In this document: piece after piece, positions 51,413 through 59,917 of the stretch
How positions within the stretch are numbered: the stretch's first letter is position 1
How the letters are laid out: the number at the start of each line of letters is the position of its first letter
Assembly: GCA_963995505.1 (NCBI GenBank)
Contig: OZ023181.1
Span: 11,280,221-11,344,220, forward strand
DNA from: Hypericum androsaemum
Taxonomy: Eukaryota; Streptophyta; Magnoliopsida; Malpighiales; Hypericaceae
Length of the DNA: 64,000 nucleotides
Reading direction: 5' to 3'
The notes under the pieces: generated by a model
What the model saw: the letters and a program-made list of their open reading frames with translations, nothing else
The model's database searches: none
What the model was told of the DNA's origin: nothing
Position numbers and translations under genes: made by a program

Positions 51413-52950
51413 TTTTCTTACTTTTTCTTGCCTTTTCTTGCCTTTTTTTCCTTTTCTTGCCTTTTCTTGCCTTTTCCTACCTTTTCCTTGCCTTTTCTTG
51501 CCTTAACTTGCATTTTCTTGCCTTTTCCTTGCTTTTTCTTACCTTTTCCTACCTTTTCCTTGCATTTTCATGTCTTTTCAATGCCTTTTCTTACCTTATC
51601 TTGCCTTTTCTTGCCTTTTCCTTGCCTTTTCCTTGCCTTTTCTTTCCTTTTCTTTCCTTTTCATGCCTTTTCTTGCCTTATCTTTTCTTTTCTTTACTTT
51701 TCATGCCTTTTCCATGCCTTTTCCTTGCCATTTCTTGCCTTTCCTGCCTTATCTTGCCTTTTCCTTGCCTTTTTTTCCTTTTCTTGCCTTTCCATGCATT
51801 TTGTTGCCTTATCTTTCCTTTTCTTACATTTTGATGCCTTTTCCATGGCTTTTATTGCCTTTTTTTTCCTTTTCTTGCCTTATCTTTCCTTTTCCTTGCC
51901 TTTTCTTGCCTTATCTTTCCTTTTTTTGCCTTTGCTTGCCTTATCTTGCCTTTTCTTGCCTTTTCTTGCCTCTTCTTGACTTATCTCTCTTTTTCCTCCC
52001 TTTTCTTGATTTTCATGTCTTTTCTTGCCGGATGTTGCCCTTTCATTCCTTATCTTGCCTTTTCTTACCTTTTCTTGCCTTTTGCTTGAAATTTTATGCA
52101 TTTTCCTTGCCTTTTCTTGCCTTTTCCTTGCCTTTTTTTTCCTTTTCTTGCCTTTTCATGCATTTTCTTACCTTATCTTTCCTTTTCTTGCCTTTTCCTT
52201 GCCTTTTCTTTCATTTCCTTGCCTTATCTTGCCTTTTCTTGCCTTTTCCTTCCTTGTTCTTGCGTTTTCTTGCCATTTTCTTGCCTTTTCTTGCCTTTTC
52301 TTTGCTTTTCTTGCCTTTCTTTCCTTTTACTTGCCTTTTTTTGCTTTATGTTTCTTTTCTTGCCTTTGCTTTCCTTTTCTTGCATTTTCTTGCCTTTTCT
52401 TGACATATCTGTCCTTTTCTTTCCTTTTCATGCCTTTTCTTGCCCTTTCTTGCCTTATCTTGCCATTTCATTCCTTATCTTGCAATTTCTTTCCTGTTCT
52501 TGCCTTTCTTGCCTTATCTTGCCCTTTCATTCCTTATCTTACCTTTTCATGCCTTTTCTTGCCTATTCTTGCCTTTTCATGCCTTTTCCTTGCCTTTTCT
52601 TGCCTTTTCCTTGCCTTTTCTTACCTTTTCTTAACTTTTCTTGCCTTTTTTCCTTTTCTTGCCTTTTCTTGCCTTTTCGTACATTTTTCTTGCCATTTCT
52701 TTCCTTAACTTGCATTTTCTTGCCTTTTCCTTGCTTTTTCTTACCTTTTCTTGCCTTTTCCTTGCATTTTCATGTCTTTTCCATGCCTTTTCTTTCCTTA
52801 TCTTGCCTTTTCTTGCCTTTTCCTTGCCTTTTCTTGCCTTTTCATGCCTTTTCTTGCCTTATCTTTCCTTTTCTTACCTTTTCATACCTTTTCCATGCCT
52901 TTTCCTTGCCTTTTCTTGCCTTTTCCTTTCCTTTTTTTCCTTTTCTTGCC

Positions 52951-54680
52951 TTTTCATGCATTTTCTTGCCTTATCTTTCCTTTTCTTGCATTTTCATGCC
53001 TTTTCCATGGGTTTTATTTCCTTTTCTTGCCTTATCTTTCCTTTTCCATGCCTTGTCTTGCCTTATCTTTCCTTTTCTTGCCTTTGCTTGCCTTTTCTTG
53101 CCTTATCTTGCCTTTTCTTTCATTTTCTTGCCTTTTCTCGACTTATCTATCTTTTTCCTGCCTTTTCTTGTTTTTTCATGTCTTTTCTTTCCGTATCTTG
53201 CCCTTTCATTCCTTATCTTGCCTTTTCTTACCTTATCTTGCCTTTTCTTGCCTTTTCCTTGCCTTTTCTTACCTTTTCTTGCCTTTTCCTTGAATTTTCA
53301 TGCATTTTCCTTGCCTTTTCTTACCTTTTCTTACCTTTTCCTTGCCTTTTCTTTCCTTTCCTTGCCTTATCTCACCTTATCTTTCCTTTTCCGGCCTTAT
53401 CTTGCCTTTTCTTGCCATATCTTGCCTTTTCCATGCATTTTCTTGCCTTTTCTTGTATTTTACTTGCCTTTTCTTGCTTTATCTTTCCTTTTCTTTCCTT
53501 TGCTTACCTTTTCTTACCTTATCTGGCCTTTTCTTTCCTTTTCTTGCCTTTTCTTGACATATCTGTCTTTTTCTTTACTTTTCTTACCTTTCCATGCCAT
53601 TTCTTGCCCTTTCATTCCTTATCTTGCCTTTTCTTACCTAATCTTGCCTTTTCTTTACTTTTCTTGCCTTTTTATGCCTTTTCCTTTCCTTTTCTTGCCT
53701 TTTTCTTTCCTTATCTTGCCTTTTCTTGCCTTTTCCTTCCCATTTCTCACCTTTCCTTGCCTTTTATTACGTTTTCTTTCCTTTTCTTGCTTTTCCTTTC
53801 CTTTTCATACCATTTCCTTGCCTTTTCTTCCTTATCTTGCCTTTTCCTTTCTTTTTCTTACCTTTTCTTTCCTTTTCCTTGCCTTTTCAAGTCTTTTCCA
53901 AACCTTTTCTTTCCTTATCTTGCCTTTTCCTTACCTTTTTGTTGCCTTTTCTTTCCTTTTATTTCCTTTTCATTCCTTTTCTTGCCTTATCTTTCCTTTT
54001 CATGCATTTTCATGCCTTTTCATGCCTTTTCTTACCTTTTCCTTGCCTTATCTTTCCTTTTCTTGCCTTGCTTGCCTTTTCTTGCCTTCTCTTGCCTTTT
54101 TTTGCATTTGCTTGCCTTTTCTTGTCTTATCTGGCCTTTCTTGCCTTTTCATGCCTTTTCTTGCCTTTTCTTGGCTTTCTTTCCTTTTACTTCCCTTTTC
54201 TTGCTTTATGTTTCCTTTTCTTGCCTTTTCTTGACAAATTTGTCCTTTTCTTGCCTTTTCTTGCCTTTTCATGCATTTTCTTGCCCTTTCTTTCCTTATT
54301 TTCCCCTTTCTTTCCTTTTCTTGCCATTCTTGCCTTATCTTGCCCTTTCATTCCTTATCTTACCTTTTCATGCCTTTTCTTGCCTATTCTTGCCTTTTCA
54401 TGCCTTTTCCTTGCCTTTTCTTACCTTTTCTTTCCTTATCTTGCATTTTCCTGCCTTTTCCTTGCCTTTTCTTACCTTTTTTTGCCTTTTCTTGCCTTTT
54501 TTTCCTTTTCTTGCCTTTTCGTACCTTTTCGTTGCCTTTTCTTGCCTTAACTTGCATTTTCTGGCCTTTTCCTTGCATGTTTTTACCTTTTCTTGCCTTT
54601 TCATGTCTTTTCCATGCCTTTTCTTTCCTTATCATGCCTTTTCTTGCCTTTTCCTTGCCTTTTACTTGCCTTTTCTTTCC
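52951..54680 (+). repeat. 1.73-kb segmental tandem duplication E, copy 1
   Basis: TTTTCATGCATTTTCTTGCC at 52,951 recurs at 54,681, and rare units across the segment match at an offset of 1,730-1,731 bp (CCATGGGTTTTATTTCC at 53,007 and 54,737; CCTTTTCAAGTC near 53,883 and 55,614). Only a few substitutions and a one-base indel are visible, so the duplication is recent. A single-frame open run covers both copies but is not a gene. Confidence 0.92.
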
Positions 54681-56411
54681 TTTTCATGCATTTTCTTGCC
54701 TTATCTTTCCTTTTCTTGCATTTTCATGCCTTTTCCATGGGTTTTATTTCCTTTTCTTGCCTTATCTTTCCTTTTCCATGCCTTGTCTTGCCTTATCTTT
54801 CCTTTTCTTGCCTTTGCTTGCCTTTTCTTGCCTTATCTTGCCTTTTCTTTCATTTTCTTGCCTTTTCTCGACTTATCTATCTTTTTCCTGCCTTTTCTTG
54901 TTTTTTCATGTCTTTTCTTTCCGTATCTTGCCCTTTCATTCCTTATCTTGCCTTTTCTTACCTTATCTTGCCTTTTCTTGCCTTTTCCTTGCCTTTTCTT
55001 ACCTTTTCTTGCCTTTTCCTTGAATTTTCATGCATTTTCCTTGCCTTTTCTTACCTTTTCTTACCTTTTCCTTGCCTTTTCTTTCCTTTCCTTGCCTTAT
55101 CTCGCCTTATCTTGCCTTTTCCGGCCTTATCTTGCCTTTTCTTGCCATATCTTGCCTTTTCCATGCATTTTCTTGCCTTTTCTTGTATTTTACTTGCCTT
55201 TTCTTGCTTTATCTTTCCTTTTCTTTCCTTTGCTTACCTTTTCTTACCTTATCTGGCCTTTTCTTTCCTTTTCTTGCCTTTTCTTGACATATCTGTCTTT
55301 TTCTTTACTTTTCTTACCTTTCCATGCCATTTCTTGCCCTTTCATTCCTTATCTTGCCTTTTCTTACCTAATCTTGCCTTTTCTTTACTTTTCTTGCCTT
55401 TTCATGCCTTTTCCTTTCCTTTTCTTGCCTTTTTCTTTCCTTATCTTGCCTTTTCTTGCCTTTTCCTTCCCATTTCTCACCTTTCCTTGCCTTTTATTGC
55501 GTTTTCTTTCCTTTTCTTGCTTTTCCTTTCCTTTTCATACCATTTCCTTGCCTTTTCTTCCTTATCTTGCCTTTTCCTTTCTTTTTCTTACCTTTTCTTT
55601 CCTTTTCCTTGCCTTTTCAAGTCTTTTCCAAACCTTTTCTTTCCTTATCTTGCCTTTTCCTTACCTTTTTCTTGCCTTTTCTTTCCTTTTATTTCCTTTT
55701 CATTCCTTTTCTTGCCTTATCTTTCCTTTTCATGCATTTTCATGCCTTTTCATGCCTTTTCTTACCTTTTCCTTGCCTTATCTTTCCTTTTCTTGCCTTG
55801 CTTGCCTTTTCTTGCCTTCTCTTGCCTTTTTTTGCATTTGCTTGCCTTTTCTTGTCTTATCTGGCCTTTTCTTGCCTTTTCATGCCTTTTCTTGCCTTTT
55901 CTTGCCTTTCTTTCCTTTTACTTCCCTTTTCTTGCTTTATGTTTCCTTTTCTTGCCTTTTCTTGACAAATTTGTCCTTTTCTTGCCTTTTCTTGCCTTTT
56001 CATGCATTTTCTTGCCCTTTCTTTCCTTATTTTCCCCTTTCTTTCCTTTTCTTGCCATTCTTGCCTTATCTTGCCCTTTCATTCCTTATCTTACCTTTTC
56101 ATGCCTTTTCTTGCCTATTCTTGCCTTTTCATGCCTTTTCCTTGCCTTTTCTTACCTTTTCTTTCCTTATCTTGCATTTTCCTGCCTTTTCCTTGCCTTT
56201 TCTTACCTTTTTTTGCCTTTTCTTGCCTTTTTTTCCTTTTCTTGCCTTTTCGTACCTTTTCGTTGCCTTTTCATGCCTTAACTTGCATTTTCTGGCCTTT
56301 TCCTTGAATGTTTTTACCTTTTCTTGCCTTTTCATGTCTTTTCCATGCCTTTTCTTTCCTTATCATGCCTTTTCTTGCCTTTTCCTTGCCTTTTACTTGC
56401 CTTTTCTTTCC
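54681..56411 (+). repeat. 1.73-kb segmental tandem duplication E, copy 2
   Basis: This is the second copy. Beyond 56,412 the array begins to repeat the start of the unit once more (TTTTCATGCATTTTC) but diverges within about 60 bp, at CCATGCC instead of CCATGGG. This short third start suggests the exchange happened between similar, older units. Confidence 0.92.
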
Positions 56412-58689
56412 TTTTCATGCATTTTCTTGCCTTATCTTTCCTTTTCTTGCCTTTTCATGCCTTTTCCATGCCTTTTCTTTCCTTTTCCTTGCCTTTTCCG
56501 GCCTTATCTTTCCTTTCCTTTCCTTGCTTGCCTTTTCTTGTGTTCTCTTGCCTTTTCTTACCTTTTCTTGCCTTTTCATTCCTTTTCTTGCCTTCTCTTG
56601 ACTTATTTGGCATTTTCTTGCCTTTTCTTGCCTTTTCATTCATTTTCTTGCCTTATCTTGCCTTTTCTTGCCCCTTCATTCCTTATCCTACCTTTTCTTA
56701 CCATATCTTGCCTTTTCTAGCCCTTTCATTCCTTTTCTTGCATTTTTTATCCCTTTCTTGCCTTTTCAGGCCTTTTCCTTGCATTTTCTTGCCTTTTCTT
56801 TCCTTATCTTGCCCTTTCTTTCCTTTTCCTTGCCTTTTTTCACCTTTTCTTGCCTTTTCTTGTCTTTTGTTTCCTTTTCTTGCCTTTCCTTGCCTTTTCG
56901 TACCTTTTCCTTGCCTTTTCTTTCCTTATCTTGCCTTTTCTTGCATTTTCCTTACTTCTCTTGCCTTTTCTTGCGTTCTCTTGCCTTTTCTTGCCTTTTC
57001 ATTCCTTTTCTTGCCTTCTCTTGACTTATCTGGCATTTTCTTGCCTTTTCATTCCATTTCTTGCCTTATCTTGCCTTTTCTTGCCCCTTCATTCCTTATC
57101 TTACATTTTCTTACCATATCTTGCCTTTTCTTGCCCTTTCAATCCTTTTCTTGCATTTTCTATCCTTTTCTTGCCTTTTCCTTACGTTTTCTTGCCTTTT
57201 CTTTCCTTATCTTGCCTTTTCTTGCCTTTTCCTTGCCTTTTCTCACCTTTTCTTATCTTTTGTTTCTTTTTCTTGCCTTTTCCTTGCTTTTGCATGTCTT
57301 TTCCATGCCTTTTCTTTCCTTCTCTTGCCTTTTCTTGCCTTTTCCTTGCCCTTTCTTGCCTTTTCCTTCCTTTTCTTGCCTTTTCATGCCTTTTCTTGCC
57401 TTAACTTTCCTTTTCTTGCCTTTTCATGCCTTTTCTTTCCTTTTCCTTGCCTTTTCTTGCCTTATCTTTCCTGTTCTTTCCTTGCTTGCCTTTTCTTGCC
57501 TTCTCTTGCTTTTTCTTGCGTTTGCTTGCCTTTTCTTGACTTATCTGGCCTTTTCTTGCCTTTTCATGCCTTTTCTTGCCCTTTCATTCCTTATCTTGCC
57601 TTTTCTTACCTTATCTTGCCTTTTCTTGCCATTTCATGCCTTTTCTTGCTTTTTCTTTCCTTATCTGCCTTTTTATGCCTTTTCTTGCCGTTTCATGCCT
57701 TTTCCATGCCTTTTCCTTGCCTGTTCTCGCCTTATCTAGCCTTTTCCTTGCCTTTTCTTGCGTTACCTTGCATTTCCTTGCCTTATCTTTCCTTTCCTTT
57801 TCTTGCCTTTTCTTACCTTTTCATCCCTTTTCTTGCATTTTTATGCCTTTTCCTTACCTTTCCTTGCCTTTTCCTTGCCTTTTCTTACCTTATCTTTCCT
57901 TTTTTTACCTTTTCATGCCTTTTCTTGCATTTTCTTTACTTTTCTTGCCATTTCTTTCCTTTTCTTACCTTTTCATCCTTTTCTTTCCTTATCTTGGCTT
58001 TTCTTGCCTTTTCCTTGCCTTTTTTTTTACCTTTTCTTGCCTTTTCCTTGACTTTTCATGCATTTTCCATGCCTTTTCTTGCCTTTTCCTTACCTTTTCC
58101 TTGCCTTTTCTTTGCCTTTTCTTGCCTTTTCCTTGCCTTTTCTTGCCTTATCTTGCCTTTGCCTTGCCTTATCTTTCCTTATCTTTCCTTTGCTTGCCTT
58201 TTCTTTCCTTTTCTTGCCTTTACATGACATATCTGTCCTTTTCTTGCCTTTTCTTGCCCTTTCTTGCCTTATCTTGCCCTTTCTTGCCTTATCTTGCCTT
58301 TTCTTACCTTATCTTGCCTTTTCTTCCCTTTTCATGCCTTTTCTTGCCTTTTTATGCCTTTTCCATTCCTTTTCTTGCCTTTTCTTTCCTTATCTTGCCT
58401 TTTCTTGTCTTTTCCTTGCCTTTTCTTACCTTTTCTTGCCTTTTCCTGCCTTTTCATTCCTTTTCCTTGCCTCTTCTTACCTTTTCTTGCATTTTCTTGC
58501 CTTTTCCTTTCTTTTTCTTACCTTTTCTTGCCTTTTCCTTGCCTTTTCATGTCTTTTCTATGCCTTCTCTTGCCTTTTCTTTCCTTTTCCTTGCCTTTTC
58601 CTGCCTTATCTTTCCTTTTCTTGCCTTGCTTGCCTTTTCTTGATTTATCTTGCCTTTTCTTGCCTTTTCATTCCTTTTCTTGCCTTATC

Positions 58690-58931
58690 TTGCCTTTTCT
58701 TACCATATCTTGCCTTTTCTTGCCCTATCATTCCTTTTCTTGCCTTTTCTATCCTTTTCTTGCCTTTTCATGCATTTTCCTTGCCTTTTCTTGCCTTTTC
58801 ATTCATTATCTTACCTTTTCTTACCATATCTTGCCTTTTCTTGCCCTATCATTCCTTTTCTTGCCTTTTCTATCCTTTTCTTGCCTTTTCATGCCTTTTC
58901 CTTGCCTTTTCTTGCCTTTTCTTTCCTTATC
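58690..58931 (+). repeat. 121-bp tandem duplication in block D (58.7 kb)
   Basis: TACCATATCTTGCC occurs at 58,701 and 58,822, each followed by TTTTCTTGCCCTATCATTCC and TTTTCTATCC. It is the counterpart of the pair at 45.5 kb. Edges are approximate. Confidence 0.68.
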
Positions 58932-59298
58932 TTGCATTTTCTTGCTTTTCCTTGCCTTTTCTCACATTTTCTTGCCTTTTCTTTCCTTTTCTTTCCTTTT
59001 TTTGCCTTTCCTTGCCTTTTCGTACCTTTTCCTTGCCTTTTCTTTCCTTACTTGCCTTTTCTTGCCTTTTCCTTGCTTTTTCTTACCTTTTCTTGCCTTT
59101 TCCTTGCCTTTTTAAGTCTTTTCCATGCCTTTTCTTTCCTTCTCTTGCCTTTTCTTGCCTTTTCCTTGCCTTTTCTTGCATTTTCATGCCTTTTCTTGCC
59201 TTATCTTTACTTTTCTTGCCTTTTCATGCCTTGTCTTTCCTTTTCTTGCCTTGCTTGCCTTTTCTTGCCTTCTCTTGCCTTTTCTTACATTTGCTTGA

Positions 59299-59303
59299 CT
59301 TTT
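59299..59303. repeat. Target site duplication, left (CTTTT)
   Basis: CTTTT precedes the TG end of the LTR directly and is repeated after the CA end. The word is common in the satellite. However, removing one copy and the LTR restores a perfect 10-bp unit series, which supports it as a true target duplication. Confidence 0.85.
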
Positions 59304-59332
59304 TGATATGAATCTGATCAGCAAGAAGATTA

Positions 59333-59460
59333 ATTTCGTTTTTGAGTCTGTTTAGGAAGTTAATTATATGTTATTTTCGTTTTATAAAAGTTCTAGTCTA
59401 TTTAGGAAGTCAATAATTTGAGAATTTCGTTTCTTTAAGAGTTCAAGTCAGTTTAGGAAT
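59333..59460 (+). repeat. Three ~50-bp direct repeats in the LTR U3
   Basis: Each copy contains TTTCGTTT followed by AGTC and TTTAGGAA. The TTTAGGAA cores lie at 59,351, 59,401 and 59,452, spaced 50 and 51 bp. Copies 1 and 2 share TTTAGGAAGT; copy 3 reads TTTAGGAATG. Short direct repeats upstream of the TATA box are a common place for enhancer elements in LTRs. A regulatory role here is inference. Confidence 0.85.
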
Positions 59461-59480
59461 GTGATTATGTGATAATCACA
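59461..59480. promoter_or_regulatory. Palindrome in the LTR U3
   Basis: GTGATTAT and ATAATCAC form a perfect 8-bp inverted repeat around GTG (59,461-59,479). Overlapping it, TGTGATAATCACA (59,468-59,480) is a perfect 13-bp palindrome around a central A. It lies just after the third direct repeat and about 115 bp before the TATA box. It could be a protein-binding site; nothing in the sequence proves function. Confidence 0.5.
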
Positions 59481-59595
59481 TTTTTAGCAATCATAGGAGT
59501 ACTAGACTTGTTTTCCTTTTTAGTTTCCCTTTTTAAGTCATATTTATCTAGTTAGAAGTTATATTTAATTAGGAATCTCTTTGTAACAATCTGCC

Positions 59596-59605
59596 TATAT
59601 ATAAA
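59596..59605 (+). promoter_or_regulatory. TATA box of the LTR promoter
   Basis: TATATATAAA fits the plant TATA consensus closely and is followed by GGCTTTATCAATGAG, a context typical of plant LTR promoters. Transcription would be expected to start about 25-35 bp downstream, near 59,630-59,640, and to enter the satellite beyond 59,917 unless a polyadenylation site in the LTR stops it. Confidence 0.75.
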
Positions 59606-59912
59606 GGCTTTATCAATGAGAATGAGGAGAATAATTTGAGTAACAAAAACGTGGGCTTTGCTCTCTTGGTTCTTCGGAACTGTTCGAACACAGCGGAGGG
59701 ATTCCGTTCGTTCACCTTCGACTTATCAAGCGGATCTACATCACCGTTTGTGGCGTCTTCATCAATTCAAGGTTCTTATTTCCCTATAGCAGCGGGTCGA
59801 GGTTGTTCATACCGAGGTTCTTGCAAAGGTGCAAACAACGGGTCGAGATTTCCATCAATCTGAACGTAGATAGATCCGGCTTTCGCGTGGATCCGTAACG
59901 AGATTCACATCA

Positions 59913-59917
59913 CTTTT
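59913..59917. repeat. Target site duplication, right (CTTTT)
   Basis: CTTTT follows the CA end of the LTR directly and is identical to 59,299-59,303. Confidence 0.85.

Larger units (their letters stand above)
6841..59303 (+). repeat. 10/11-bp minisatellite array, main block
   Basis: The sequence is a continuous run of units with consensus CCTTTTCTTG. In a hand-counted sample of 17 consecutive units (23,582-23,756), 12 are 10 bp and 5 are 11 bp, giving a mean of 10.29 bp. Most substitutions fall at fixed unit positions (TTTTC to TTATC, CTTG to CTTT, CATG or CTTA). Rarer landmark units, such as those containing CATAACTTTTCC, GCTTTATGTTTCC or CCATGGCTTTTATT, recur at kilobase spacing and show that long blocks of units were amplified together. 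No unique or genic sequence was found in these 52 kb. Confidence 0.97.
57705..59303 (+). repeat. Block D, left part of the LTR-bearing copy
   Basis: The units match 45.14-45.97 kb in order, with several indels between the two (the offset changes from about 12.57 to 13.3 kb). The final 100 bp before the LTR are nearly identical to 45,881-45,975. The block is interrupted at 59,303 by the LTR and continues at 59,918. Confidence 0.75.
59304..59912 (+). mobile_element. Solo LTR of a retrotransposon
   Basis: This 609-bp insertion is the only unique-looking DNA in the window. It starts TGATATGAATCT and ends AGATTCACATCA, an inverted repeat with one mismatch in 12, and is flanked by perfect CTTTT duplications of 5 bp, the size usual for LTR retrotransposon integration. 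The first half is AT-rich with three direct repeats of about 50 bp and a TATA box (presumed U3); the second half is richer in GC and CpG (presumed R/U5), with CGGGTCGAG twice (59,793 and 59,839). There is no primer-binding site, gag-pol sequence or second LTR, so it is a solo LTR, probably left by recombination between two LTRs. The strand is inferred from the TATA box and base composition. Copia or Gypsy origin cannot be settled from the LTR alone. Confidence 0.9.

Noticed and set aside
6841..59303. Intramolecular triplex (H-DNA) over the whole array
   Set aside because: Most units have a G on the pyrimidine strand every 10 bp, which interrupts the homopyrimidine tract. Only short runs of TTT-type units without G could form a triplex.
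6856..59306. Dozens of long top-strand open frames with hydrophobic 10-residue periodic products, including 32,437-34,779 and 38,424-40,754
   Set aside because: They result from the low stop-codon content of the pyrimidine-rich repeat. Frames overlap each other on the same strand, and the starts are ordinary CATG-containing units.
59636..59863. 75-codon open frame inside the LTR
   Set aside because: Its first codon is TTG, not ATG. It lies in the presumed R/U5 region and I recognise no protein family. LTR ends commonly contain such chance frames.
59304..59912. DNA transposon or MITE with terminal inverted repeats
   Set aside because: The ends are TG...CA with a 5-bp duplication, and the element has an LTR-like promoter and composition. 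The 12-bp inverted ends are compatible with an LTR, although long for one.
59304..59912. Complete LTR retrotransposon
   Set aside because: Satellite follows the CA end directly. There is no primer-binding site, coding region, polypurine tract or second LTR.
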